A stretch of DNA of 38,072 bases from Candidatus Gastranaerophilales bacterium (GCA_944322975.1 CALUQS010000085.1:1-38072), one strand, 5' to 3'; shown: positions 1-7,649, counted from the first letter of the stretch. Numbers and translations are program-made. The notes: generated by a model not told the origin, from the sequence alone.

Positions 1-59
1 GCTTGAATATTTGGATTGTTTTCCAGTATTGTTTTTTCTTCTTTTGTAAATTTTTCCAT
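1..59 (-). CDS. IS3/IS150-type transposase OrfA, N-terminal fragment (runs off left edge)
   Basis: The minus strand reads MEKFTKEEKTILENNPNIQ from an ATG at 57-59, and a Shine-Dalgarno GAAAGGG lies a few bases upstream. Only about 19 codons are visible; the rest lies outside the window. The start resembles the first residues of helix-turn-helix OrfA proteins of IS3-family elements (EE.. ILxxNP pattern), which bind the element ends and form the first half of the OrfAB transposase. The terminal-repeat-like sequence just upstream (101-122) supports this. With so few residues the family call rests mainly on the context. Confidence 0.45.
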   Translation of the reverse strand, partial: MEKFTKEEKTILENNPNIQ

Positions 60-100
60 CGTTTGTACCCTTTCTTTTTATATCATACTCGCTCTTTTTT

Positions 101-122
101 GTTGTCCACTTTTTAGGGTACA
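101..122 (-). mobile_element. Probable terminal inverted repeat of an IS3/IS150-type element
   Basis: On the minus strand the sequence begins TGTACCCTAAAAAGTGGACA, close to the TGTAC..C.AAAAGT.GACA ends of IS150-group elements, and it sits about 40 bp upstream of the OrfA-like start. TGGACA inside it can act as a -35, with a TATGAT/TGATAT -10 about 15-17 bp further on, a known arrangement in this group. The element boundary would be near 122. The other end and any target duplication are outside the window. Confidence 0.5.
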
Positions 123-282
123 CTTCACCCCTTCACCCCAGTGCTCACCCCCAAGGTTGAGAGGGAGTGTATTTAGACAAGATGCACTAAATCACAGGTT
201 TCCCACACTCTACCTGCTAAAAGATGAATGCAAATTTTTCAAAACTCTTGTTTTTTGATAAAATTGTTAAAGAATTAAGACT
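123..282. other. Intergenic stretch between the IS end and plsY
   Basis: No supported gene. It contains a C-rich run near 124-152 and ends with AT-rich sequence (TTGATAAAATTG near 255) that may carry the plsY promoter. No clear terminator was seen. Confidence 0.3.
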
Positions 283-295
283 ATGAGGAGAAAAC

Positions 296-895
296 ATGCT
301 ACAAATTTTGCTGGCGCTGGTTGTCGGGTATTTAATAGGTTCAATTCCTACAGGTTACATAATTGTAAAAGCAAAAACCGGAGAAGATATAAGAAAAGTC
401 GGCTCGGGTTCTACAGGGGCAACAAACGTAAAAAGAGTACTGGGCAAAAAATGGTTCTTTATAGTAATGATTCTGGATGCCATAAAAGGGGCATTGCCGG
501 TTGTTTTGGCGGTGTTGTTTTTGCATGCATATGCAAAATACGGGATTACACCTGTTGCTGCAGCAGTAGCAGTACTTGTCGGTCACAGCAAATCAATATT
601 TCTAAAATTCACAGGAGGAAAGTCCGTTGCCTCAGGAGTTGGGACAATTATTGCTCTTTGCTGGCCGGTCGGATTAATCACTGCCGCAATATGGGGCGTA
701 ATTACATGGGTATCAAAATACGTTTCTTTAGGTTCGATAATAGCTTTAGCTATATCCCCTATCCTTATGTGGGCATTTAAACAGCCTTTAGGCTACATCG
801 CTTATGCAGCAACAGGAGCTGTTTACATAATATGGCTGCACAGAGAAAACATAAAAAGACTTATTAAAGGCGAAGAAAACAAAGTAAGACAGTAA
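296..895 (+). CDS. plsY: Glycerol-3-phosphate acyltransferase PlsY
   Basis: Integral membrane enzyme of phospholipid synthesis that transfers an acyl group from acyl-phosphate to the sn-1 position of glycerol-3-phosphate. The 199 residues match the usual PlsY length. The three conserved loops are present: GSIPTGYIIVK near residue 16, VGSGSTGATNVKR near residue 37, and GHSKSIFLKFTGGKSVASG near residue 97. Hydrophobic membrane spans separate them. The ATG at 296 follows AGGAG at 286-290. The malic enzyme gene starts 11 bases after the stop, so the two are probably co-transcribed. GpsA, which makes its substrate, is encoded at 9542-10546. Family call is secure. Confidence 0.96.
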   Translation: MLQILLALVVGYLIGSIPTGYIIVKAKTGEDIRKVGSGSTGATNVKRVLGKKWFFIVMILDAIKGALPVVLAVLFLHAYAKYGITPVAAAVAVLVGHSKSIFLKFTGGKSVASGVGTIIALCWPVGLITAAIWGVITWVSKYVSLGSIIALAISPILMWAFKQPLGYIAYAATGAVYIIWLHRENIKRLIKGEENKVRQ

Positions 896-906
896 GGTAA
901 AATACA

Positions 907-2424
907 ATGCCACAATATAACGGTTTTAAAACAATACCCAAAGTTTCAATAAACGACCACGATGCATTATCTCTTGTCTACACTCCGGGTGTTGGTTCAT
1001 CTTGTTTGCAAATAGAGAAGAATCCCGAGGCAGCAACTGTTTATACAAACAAAATAAACTCCGTTGCCGTTATTGCTTTTGATTATGAAGAGGCGCTTAA
1101 ACGTTCGATATTTTTAAAAAGTGTTTTATTGATTGACGCTTATCCGCTTGTTGTAAAAAAAGATATATTAAAAGTTGATTTAAAACTGGCTGTAGAAAAT
1201 ATTTATATCAACTTCTGTGCAATAGATTTGTCTTTAATTCAGGATTTTGTTAGTGATATAGATTTTAGAGTTGATATTCCGGTATTGAAAACCCCTGTGC
1301 CGGACTTAAAAGATTTTTTCGGGGCGATTGCAAGAAACGTGTTTATGCTTGATATATCAAAGCTAAAAGGCGATGTTAAAGAACGGTCTTTGCAGCTGCA
1401 TGAACTGGCAGGCGGTGTTGTAGAAACACAGCTTACCGAACAAAAGCGGAAAAAACCTGTTGCAGTTGTATCTGACGGAACAGCAGTCCTCGGGTTTGGT
1501 AATATCGGGGCTCTTGCCGCAATTCCCGTAATGGAAGGCAAAGCAGCTTTGCACTCGGAGATGGCAGATATGGATGCTATGTCTTTTTGTATCAAAACGC
1601 AAAATAAAGACGATTTAATAAAAATTGTACAGCTTTTTGAAGACTCATTTTCTGCTATACATCTTGAAGACATTGCAGCACCTGCTTGTTTTGATGTGGA
1701 GAATACTCTTTCAGAAACACTTAACATTCCTGTGCTGCATGATGACCAGCATTGTACGGCAATTATTGTACTTGCAGGAATCCTGAATTCTCTTGCCATT
1801 GTTGACAAAAAACTTGAACATACAAAAATAGTTATAACGGGTGCAGGTGCAGCAGGCAGCGCAATTGCAAAACTCTTGCTGCATGCCGGAGCCAAAAACG
1901 TAATCCTTTACGACATAAACGGAGTTGTTTATAAAGGCAGACAAACAAATGACAAATACCTTGAAGAGCTTGCACAAGTTACAAACCCGAATGATGAAAG
2001 GGGCAGTTTAGACGAAATAATAAAAAATGCTGACATATTTATAGGCGTATCAAAAGGCGGCCTTTTGACAAAACAAATGGTTGAAAAAATGGAGTATAAG
2101 CCGGTTATTTTTGCTTTAGCAAACCCTGAGCCCGAAATTTTGCCTGATGCAGCTAAAGATGCCGGTGCTTATATTGTTGCTACAGGCAGAAGTGATTATC
2201 CTAACCAGATAAACAATCTGCTTGTGTTTCCGGGGTTGTTTAAAGGGCTTTTAGACGGTCATATAAAAAAAGTTACTGACGATATAAAACTTGAATGTGC
2301 AATTATGATAGCGTCTATGGTTGATGAAGATGAGCTTACGACGGATTTTATTATACCTGATGCGCTGAACCGGTTGTTGCCTTTGCAAATGTCACAGGCG
2401 ATAGTCAATAAATTCGGAGATTAA
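907..2424 (+). CDS. Malic enzyme (oxidative decarboxylase) with an internal insertion
   Basis: Converts malate to pyruvate and CO2 with NAD(P) reduction. Family marks: YTPGVGSSC (residues 25-33), VAVVSDGTAVLGFGNIG (185-201), catalytic-type Lys in MEGKAAL (212), metal-binding LEDIAAPACF (253-262), PVLHDDQHCTAI (275-286, Cys where Gly is usual) and the nucleotide-binding GAGAAG (312-317). At 505 residues it is about 100-130 longer than the usual ~390-residue bacterial short form. The excess lies at about 52-183, between YTNKINSVAVI and VAVVSDG, normally a single continuous segment. Parts of the insert resemble the later catalytic segment: FCAIDL...DIPVLKT against FSAIHL...NIPVLHDD, and LLIDAYPL against the usual GIDAYPI. 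A decayed partial duplication is therefore likely. It lies 11 bases downstream of plsY. NAD versus NADP preference cannot be told. Confidence 0.9.
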   Translation: MPQYNGFKTIPKVSINDHDALSLVYTPGVGSSCLQIEKNPEAATVYTNKINSVAVIAFDYEEALKRSIFLKSVLLIDAYPLVVKKDILKVDLKLAVENIYINFCAIDLSLIQDFVSDIDFRVDIPVLKTPVPDLKDFFGAIARNVFMLDISKLKGDVKERSLQLHELAGGVVETQLTEQKRKKPVAVVSDGTAVLGFGNIGALAAIPVMEGKAALHSEMADMDAMSFCIKTQNKDDLIKIVQLFEDSFSAIHLEDIAAPACFDVENTLSETLNIPVLHDDQHCTAIIVLAGILNSLAIVDKKLEHTKIVITGAGAAGSAIAKLLLHAGAKNVILYDINGVVYKGRQTNDKYLEELAQVTNPNDERGSLDEIIKNADIFIGVSKGGLLTKQMVEKMEYKPVIFALANPEPEILPDAAKDAGAYIVATGRSDYPNQINNLLVFPGLFKGLLDGHIKKVTDDIKLECAIMIASMVDEDELTTDFIIPDALNRLLPLQMSQAIVNKFGD

Positions 2425-2510
2425 AAACAGGTTGTTGCGCCTGATAAACAATAGAAAAAAGCCGGTTTTTGATTATTAAGCGATTTACGAGAAAAATATT
2501 CATGCAGGTT

Positions 2511-3041
2511 TTAAGGTTTTATCTTTGTCCAGAGATTTTTAAAGAAGTCAACAACAGCGGTTCCGGCTGATTTTAATTTATTGCCAATATTGTTAAAGAA
2601 ATTGCTGACGGATGTTGTATTAAAAGCATTTTTTAAAGCTTTAAACCCTGAACTTATTTTGTAAAATCCGAAAACACTTACCCCTGCTAAAAGCAAAACA
2701 AGTGCTGCTTTTTTCCAACCGTCATGGTGCGGCTGTTTAACAAAGTCGTTTATTTGATTTTTGTCAGGCACTCCCTGAGTGGTGTGCTGATGTTCTGCAG
2801 CAACTGTTTGGTATACATCATTTTTTGGCAATTGTTTTGGCGCAGGTGCAGCCGGTAAAGCATCCGGTAAAATTTGTCCCGGAAGGGTCGGTGTTCCGCC
2901 TCTTTGTGCTACATAATTTTGAAGATAAGGCGACGGCTGGTCTGTAATATAGCCCACGACGTCATCTGCAACAATACCGTGGGTTGTTAAAAGGTCGAAA
3001 CAGTTGGGGTAAATAGGGGCTCCGTAATTAATTGGCTGCAT
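2511..3041 (-). CDS. Hypothetical protein with one membrane segment
   Basis: A 176-residue protein not recognised by family. It starts with an uncharged region ending in a Pro/Ala/Gln-rich stretch (about 50-75). A single hydrophobic helix follows, with core AALVLLLAGVSVFGFY around 112-127. The C-terminal tail of about 45 residues is basic and amphipathic, rich in Phe/Asn/Lys (FFNNIGNKLKSAG, FFKNLWTKIKP). There is no clear signal peptide, so a bitopic membrane protein is plausible. The organisation (disordered N-terminus, KKA plus hydrophobic helix) recalls the two anchored paralogues at 16547-17812 and 17916-18233, but there is no convincing identity. The Shine-Dalgarno is weak. One copy of the intergenic CATATAGTC motif lies about 80 bases upstream. 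Confidence 0.6.
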   Translation of the reverse strand: MQPINYGAPIYPNCFDLLTTHGIVADDVVGYITDQPSPYLQNYVAQRGGTPTLPGQILPDALPAAPAPKQLPKNDVYQTVAAEHQHTTQGVPDKNQINDFVKQPHHDGWKKAALVLLLAGVSVFGFYKISSGFKALKNAFNTTSVSNFFNNIGNKLKSAGTAVVDFFKNLWTKIKP

Positions 3042-3120
3042 TTTTTCATCTCACACTTGTTAACACTAATTTGTTAAATGTTTTTGAACAATTTCATTGT
3101 CTGAAACCGTTAAATAAATT

Positions 3121-3141
3121 GTGGTCTCAGTGGACTATATG
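3121..3141 (-). repeat. Dispersed intergenic motif, copy 1
   Basis: The minus strand reads CATATAGTCCACTGAGACC, preceded by TTT. It is one of five similar intergenic sites; the others are near 6385, 7533, 10652 and 18365. This copy lies upstream of the minus-strand gene at 2511-3041. TATAGT could serve as a -10 box, which would explain part of the conservation. Confidence 0.4.
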
Positions 3142-3232
3142 AAATTATTCCTTCCATTTCACATGCTATATAAGTATTGTGACAAGGTGAAATTGACTTT
3201 TTTGTACAAAACCACGTTACAAAACTTAATTT

Positions 3233-3583
3233 TTATGCAAGATAATCATTTATGATAGTTTCTTTTTTTAACGGTTTTAGGTCTTTGCACGCTTCTTCAT
3301 ATCTTTTGGGCAAATCTTCCAATATCACAGAGCTGTCGGATTTTCCCATTTTCATAACACCGTTTTCTTTGCGATAAACCCTCATTGCAAGGCTTGGCAT
3401 TTCTACATAATAATTTGGGTCAACAACATAAATTGATACTTTGTCGTCTTTTCCGTCATTTTCGAGTCTTTTTATTTCTTTGTTAACCAAATCTATATCT
3501 TTTTCACTGCAACAATCAATAACCGAAACCCCGTTGTTAACAGGCAATATAACTTTTGAGCCGAACGATATGCTGTTTACCAT
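3233..3583 (-). CDS. Small hypothetical protein
   Basis: A 116-residue soluble protein starting MVNSISFGSKVILPVNNG, with no recognised domain. A strong Shine-Dalgarno (AAAGGAG, 6 bases before the ATG) supports the start. Predicted content is mixed alpha/beta: a Lys/Glu-rich helix around 28-45 (KDIDLVNKEIKRLEND), strands around KVSIYVVDPNYYVEMP, and a charged C-terminal helix. There is no signal peptide or membrane segment. A terminator hairpin (3659-3697) separates it from the peptidase gene upstream on the same strand, so it is probably transcribed alone. Function unknown. Confidence 0.65.
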   Translation of the reverse strand: MVNSISFGSKVILPVNNGVSVIDCCSEKDIDLVNKEIKRLENDGKDDKVSIYVVDPNYYVEMPSLAMRVYRKENGVMKMGKSDSSVILEDLPKRYEEACKDLKPLKKETIINDYLA

Positions 3584-3658
3584 ACATTCTCCTTTGGATG
3601 TCTTTATTATATTTTAAAGTTTCTCATAAAAAATTTTGCTATTTTTTTAAGAAATGTA

Positions 3659-3697
3659 AAAATACACCGGTATGCTTTTGTCACACCGGTGTATTTT
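3659..3697 (-). terminator. Rho-independent terminator after the M49-like peptidase gene
   Basis: Arms AAAATACACCGGT (3659-3671) and ACCGGTGTATTTT (3685-3697) form a perfect 13-bp stem with a 13-base loop, and T-rich sequence follows on the minus strand. It starts about 19 bases past the stop codon of the gene at 3716-5452. Confidence 0.85.
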
Positions 3698-3715
3698 ATA
3701 GCAAGGTTGTTTTAA

Positions 3716-5452
3716 TTACATAGAGGCAAGTTTGTCGGCCAGCGGTGTTTTCAAAATCCCGTTCAAAGATTTGTCAATTTCTTTTAACTTTCGGGCAACA
3801 GTTTCCATCTCATCTGTCCAAACAAAGTTATCCAGCACATATTTTTCGCCTGTGGCAAAGTCTTTTGATAACTGGACTCTTATTATCTGAGCGAGCATTT
3901 TTTGCGCGGTCGGAACCATTTTATCCATATCAATTTCTAAAAGTCCCTGACTGTTAAGGCGGATAGCTTTGTTTTCAAGGAAAAATTTTGTCTGCATAAC
4001 AGTTCTTACCCTGTGAGCCTGAGACATTGTAGGCTTTGCCTTTAAGAAATTATCCGCAGCGTAGGTAACAATTATTTGTTTTTTTTCATCTTCGCTGTAC
4101 ATACCGAGTTCAACAAGAACATCCAATAGAGCCAGAGAGCCCATGTCTGCTTTGTTTTCTTCTATAATATTTTTATACTTGCCAAGCGCTTCTGTACCTG
4201 ATTTAGGGCCTAAAGAGTGAACATTTTCATGTCCGATTGTGAACCAGTGGTCAGCTTCTTGATTGTAATATTTATGTAAATCTTTTGATAAAGTAGCGTC
4301 CAGTCTTTTTTGTCTTTTTTCCTTTGCTTCCGGACTTGTGCTTATCCTTATCTGCCTGTGATAGACATTTCTTCTGCCGCCGCCTATTTTTAATGACGGT
4401 TTGTCATTGTTTGGCAGATTTTGCGCAAGAGTAATACCGCCTCTATAGGTGCCTTCGTCTCCTCTTAAGGTAACTATATCAACATCCACCATTGTTTGTT
4501 TTTCATCGTCGCCTTCTGAGATATTTTGCTCATATTCATCTTTGTATGGCATATATTGCGCAAGTGTCGGCATGTATTTTTTTATTTCAAGCAGTTTTGC
4601 AGTACCTTCTTTATTTACAATGCCGACTCTTATACCGAGTGAGTCTTTTGAAATCGGCTCAATATTGTTTTGTATAAGCAGGTTGTTAAGTTCTTCATTT
4701 TCTACAACGCTGCCTGTCATTTCATCAGCGTATTGTTCTCTTGAAATTGTGAATTCCAGAGGTGTATCTTGTAATTGAGCCCATTTTTTATCGGCATAGG
4801 CATCATTTTGGGGATTATTTTCACAAAGTGCAATTGCCTGCAGTTTAAGATATTTGTTAAAGTCGTCGTTTGTGGACACTTCTGCTGCGGCTTCTAGTTC
4901 GTCTGCTATGTAAGAAAACTCTTTTGCAAAATATTCTGTATAGTCAATTGCTTTGAGCTTTTCCCCGTCTCTAACCACCATTGAGCGCTGGTTAAGGATA
5001 TTTTTTACTTCTTCGGTTTCACCGTTTTTCAACATTTTTATGAGTATATTATGGAATTCATCTTTTGATAAATCCTGAGGATAAAAGCCTTTGCCCGGAA
5101 GTTCCGGAAGGTTTTTGGCAAGAAAAATTTTATTTGCCTCGGAATCAACGGCGTTCATTCCTATTTGTGCATTGAACAGTGTTAATGTCATTTGTGCATC
5201 TTCGTTGCCGTTTTTGGACTGCTCTTCAAGAAAAGCTTTAAAATCAAGATTGTAAGGATTATCCTGTTTCATAAACACTTCATCTATTGCTTTGGCTGCT
5301 TTTACAAGGTGAATCAAAGCTTCTTTGTCGCCCTGCGCAAGCGACTCATACTCTTTGCTGTCTGTTTTGAGCATTTCTTTAGGTATTAAACAATCTTTTG
5401 AAGTCCTTTTAACAAGTTCTTCATGCGACAGGTTAAGTTCAAAATTTTTCAT
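3716..5452 (-). CDS. M49-like (dipeptidyl-peptidase III-type) zinc peptidase, probably cytoplasmic
   Basis: A 578-residue protein with a zinc-site motif HENVH (408-412) followed about 20 residues later by EENKAD (431-436), the spacing and shape of the HExxGH ... EExRAD signature of family M49. Other M49-like landmarks are GKGFYPQDLSKDEF near residue 120 and TPLEFTISREQYADEM near residue 230. Most M49 enzymes have a six-residue HExxGH motif; here it is the ordinary five-residue HExxH. M49 enzymes remove dipeptides from oligopeptide N-termini, and some bacterial members hydrolyse other substrates. No signal peptide is seen. The start follows GGGAG. A strong terminator lies after the gene, so it looks monocistronic. 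The family call is by motif only, and the substrate is unknown. Confidence 0.75.
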   Translation of the reverse strand: MKNFELNLSHEELVKRTSKDCLIPKEMLKTDSKEYESLAQGDKEALIHLVKAAKAIDEVFMKQDNPYNLDFKAFLEEQSKNGNEDAQMTLTLFNAQIGMNAVDSEANKIFLAKNLPELPGKGFYPQDLSKDEFHNILIKMLKNGETEEVKNILNQRSMVVRDGEKLKAIDYTEYFAKEFSYIADELEAAAEVSTNDDFNKYLKLQAIALCENNPQNDAYADKKWAQLQDTPLEFTISREQYADEMTGSVVENEELNNLLIQNNIEPISKDSLGIRVGIVNKEGTAKLLEIKKYMPTLAQYMPYKDEYEQNISEGDDEKQTMVDVDIVTLRGDEGTYRGGITLAQNLPNNDKPSLKIGGGRRNVYHRQIRISTSPEAKEKRQKRLDATLSKDLHKYYNQEADHWFTIGHENVHSLGPKSGTEALGKYKNIIEENKADMGSLALLDVLVELGMYSEDEKKQIIVTYAADNFLKAKPTMSQAHRVRTVMQTKFFLENKAIRLNSQGLLEIDMDKMVPTAQKMLAQIIRVQLSKDFATGEKYVLDNFVWTDEMETVARKLKEIDKSLNGILKTPLADKLASM

Positions 5453-5680
5453 ATCAAAAACTCCCGATAATTACTAATATTTATAGTTTTTGTAGCGCAA
5501 AAAAACAACTTTAACAATCCGTTTTATTAAGTATATTTTTTATTATTCCTGCCGATTTGTTGTATTCAGCAGAAACCCGACATGTGAGATAAACAATGTA
5601 CCTTGCTGCTTGATCATAGTACTTGCAAGCTGCTGCAGAAAATAATAAAATAACTTATTAATTTATAATTAAAGGTAAAA

Positions 5681-6379
5681 ATGACGTTTAAACAGGGAAA
5701 AATAAAAACTGCATTAATTCTTATTCTGTCTTTGATTCTCATATGCCAGCTTGTTATTGTTGTATTTAAACCGTATATTAGTGCAGAAGCAATCAATTTA
5801 GCTAAAAAATACACAAGAGGAAGATTCGTATGTACACTTAATACAAAAGGGGAACATGTCGGCAGGCTATACAAAATTAACGGAAAAGAAGAAAAATTAA
5901 TACATATGGCAACCGGAGAAAGCTGTATATTTTCACGTCCAAAAGTTAATGCCGGATTTTTTGTATTTGCATCAGGCGGCGGAGGCGGCGCAACTCCATA
6001 TGAAAGCGGTAAAAACGGAGAAATAATATCAAAACACAAAAAAATAACTTTACCTGTAATTGTAATAAAAATAGGCAAGGGCGGAGAAGGTACGCACCTT
6101 GACCGCGACGGGAATTTTATAGACGCAAAAGACGGTGAGGCAACAGTTATTAAAGATTTAAAAATATTTGCCCGCGGCGGCTCAAAATCAACCAGAATGA
6201 CACCTCTTGGTACGGAACAAAATCAAGATGAATATCATATTCCGGAAAAATACTACTACCTTTACGATATTTCCAAAAGCTCAAAATACGGACTCGGCGG
6301 TGAATATAACAAAAGAACAGAACACACAAGCGCTAAAGCCCAAAACGGGCATAACGGGGCTGTAATCATACAGTGGTAA
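5681..6379 (+). CDS. Membrane-anchored glycine-rich protein, probably surface-exposed
   Basis: A 232-residue protein with a basic N-terminus and one strong hydrophobic helix (about 10-30, ALILILSLILICQLVIVVF) that can act as anchor or uncleaved signal. The outer part is Gly-rich, with GGGGG around residue 100, GKGGEGTH around 131 and ARGG around 165. It ends GHNGAVIIQW. This ending and the Gly-rich turns resemble glycine-rich domains of phage tail tips and other surface proteins that finish GAxVIxW; this resemblance is from memory of the pattern, not a search. There is no prepilin-type cleavage site (no G/A followed by FTLxE), so it is not an obvious pilin. Shine-Dalgarno AAAGG is 5 bases from the ATG. 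Copy 2 of the intergenic motif begins 6 bases after the stop. Confidence 0.65.
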   Translation: MTFKQGKIKTALILILSLILICQLVIVVFKPYISAEAINLAKKYTRGRFVCTLNTKGEHVGRLYKINGKEEKLIHMATGESCIFSRPKVNAGFFVFASGGGGGATPYESGKNGEIISKHKKITLPVIVIKIGKGGEGTHLDRDGNFIDAKDGEATVIKDLKIFARGGSKSTRMTPLGTEQNQDEYHIPEKYYYLYDISKSSKYGLGGEYNKRTEHTSAKAQNGHNGAVIIQW

Positions 6380-6655
6380 AATTTTATATAGTCAACTGAT
6401 CCCGATATAAAAACTATACTGCATGCATTTTGGCTTAGCGTACCTCTAAAAAACGATACTCAATCGTTTGTTCGGCAGAGTGTGTACTACTTTTAGCCTG
6501 AGATATTGGCGAGTTTACGGGCCATGCATATCAGGATGCACTCGGGTACAAGCGAGGTCCCGCTCAGACATTCATTGTGTAAAAAAAACAACTTTAAAGT
6601 TTACAATTAGTCAAATTTATTTTAGTGGTTGTGTTTATACACATGTGAATAAATT
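6380..6655 (+). other. Unexplained structured intergenic region
   Basis: A 276-bp gap without a supported gene. It holds the CATATAGTC-type motif (6385-6405), a 7-bp hairpin (AAACGAT 6451-6457 with ATCGTTT 6463-6469) and a second small hairpin (TGCAT 6525-6529 with ATGCA 6536-6540) in a less AT-rich segment than its surroundings. It ends with GTCCCGCTCAGACATT, related to CACTCAGACATT at 7549-7560. It could be a small RNA, a miniature element or decayed sequence. Confidence 0.35.
6385..6405 (+). repeat. Dispersed intergenic motif, copy 2
   Basis: Reads TATATAGTCAACTGATCCCG, matching the other copies at CAACTGA and the following CCCGA. It starts 6 bases after the stop of the Gly-rich gene. Confidence 0.4.
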
Positions 6656-7528
6656 ATGTTAAAAATACCTTTTTTTAAAAATTTTATAACGTGTGCGCCT
6701 TTTCAAAAGCCGGACGGATTTATTAAAAACCCGCCCGTGTTAAATGCGGAAAATATTAAATTTAACGCAGGAGCAATTAAAGATTCTTTTGAGTTTATTG
6801 CCGGCGGGGCTCAGGGCTGTGTATACAGGATTCTTGGTACAAGCTTTGCAATAAAGATGAAAAACAAGGCGGATTTAAAAACAATTTTTTCGCAACCTTT
6901 AAACTTTAATCTGAGTGATATTGACAGAATAAACCGTATCAGAGCCAAAATCGGCAATGATTTTGAAATCATGGACTTTGTGCAGGGTGAACAAATAAAA
7001 AATCATACTAACCAGAAAGATTTTAAAATTGAAAAAATTACAGACTATCTTAAATACATATATAATGCCGCTTTAAAAAACATACGACATGATTGCGGCG
7101 GCAAAAACACTCTGTTTGATAACAAAACCGGAAATTTAACCCCTATAGATTTTTATCAGGGCAAACCGGGTTACAAACACTTTATCATTAATGATGCATT
7201 TTTGCAGCTTTATTTGTCTGCTAAAAACGCTAACGATGCAGAATCATTATTGAGCAAAATTGCTTTAAGTTTTTTGGAATTGTTAAAAACAGATATTATA
7301 ACCAAAAAAGGATTGCTAAATATTGATACAGGGCTTAAAAATGTTAAAGATATTATTGCAACTACCAGAGAGTACCAAGGCGCACAAACTTTTGTTTGTG
7401 AACTTGAAAAAAAACTTAAAGACATAGCTGCACAAAAAAGTTTGCAAGGAATATTGCCCGACGCAAAAAAAGTTTTGACAGCAAAAATTGAAAATCTGGA
7501 AAAGGAATTGCAAGATAAAATTATATAA
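6656..7528 (+). CDS. Protein-kinase-fold protein, possible effector-type kinase
   Basis: A 290-residue protein with kinase-like signatures in the right order. A glycine-loop-like GGAQGCVYRI spans 50-59. FAIKMK carries a candidate ATP-binding Lys67. A hinge-like EIMDFVQGEQI occupies 104-114. A catalytic-loop-like HDCGGKN (His145, Asp146, Asn151) is followed by PIDF with Asp165 in the DFG position. The spacing between His-Asp, Asn and the later Asp fits aminoglycoside-phosphotransferase-like or compact bacterial effector kinases better than full Hanks-type kinases, as the C-lobe is short. The last 60 residues are helical and charged. There is no signal peptide. The start has no clear Shine-Dalgarno, so a slightly different start is possible. 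Substrate unknown; this is a motif-based call. Confidence 0.6.
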   Translation: MLKIPFFKNFITCAPFQKPDGFIKNPPVLNAENIKFNAGAIKDSFEFIAGGAQGCVYRILGTSFAIKMKNKADLKTIFSQPLNFNLSDIDRINRIRAKIGNDFEIMDFVQGEQIKNHTNQKDFKIEKITDYLKYIYNAALKNIRHDCGGKNTLFDNKTGNLTPIDFYQGKPGYKHFIINDAFLQLYLSAKNANDAESLLSKIALSFLELLKTDIITKKGLLNIDTGLKNVKDIIATTREYQGAQTFVCELEKKLKDIAAQKSLQGILPDAKKVLTAKIENLEKELQDKII

Positions 7529-7532
7529 ATTT

Positions 7533-7553
7533 CATATAGTCAACTGACCACTC
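7533..7553 (+). repeat. Dispersed intergenic motif, copy 3
   Basis: Reads CATATAGTCAACTGACCAC and continues into CTCAGACATT. It begins 4 bases after the stop of the kinase-fold gene and shares its downstream CTCAGACATT with the end of the region 6380-6655. Confidence 0.4.
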
Positions 7554-7587
7554 AGACATTTTATTGGTTTATTTCAAAGCCTAAAAT

Positions 7588-7616
7588 TTGCCAGCAGAGC
7601 ATTTTCAAGCTATAAT
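7588..7616 (+). promoter_or_regulatory. Sigma70-type promoter for the FtsB/DivIC-like gene
   Basis: TTGCCA (7588-7593), a 17-bp spacer and TATAAT (7611-7616) lie about 34 bases upstream of the chosen start at 7650. Confidence 0.65.
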
Positions 7617-7649
7617 ATTATAACTTGAACAAGCAACATGGGGTTAAAT

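Noticed and set aside
283..780. 165-codon plus-strand frame overlapping plsY
   Set aside because: Out of frame with plsY, which has full family motifs and its own ribosome site; the product is Lys/Arg/Cys-rich noise.
1239..1895. 218-codon minus-strand open frame inside the malic enzyme gene
   Set aside because: It is antisense to a clear malic-enzyme frame with intact motifs, and its translation is Ser/Ala/Cys-rich low-complexity shadow sequence.
5681..6379. Type IV prepilin
   Set aside because: The hydrophobic N-terminal helix lacks a prepilin cleavage site with the +5 Glu pattern.
6468..6662. 64-codon plus-strand frame before the kinase-fold gene
   Set aside because: No ribosome site, overlaps a hairpin and the next gene's start, and the composition is not protein-like.
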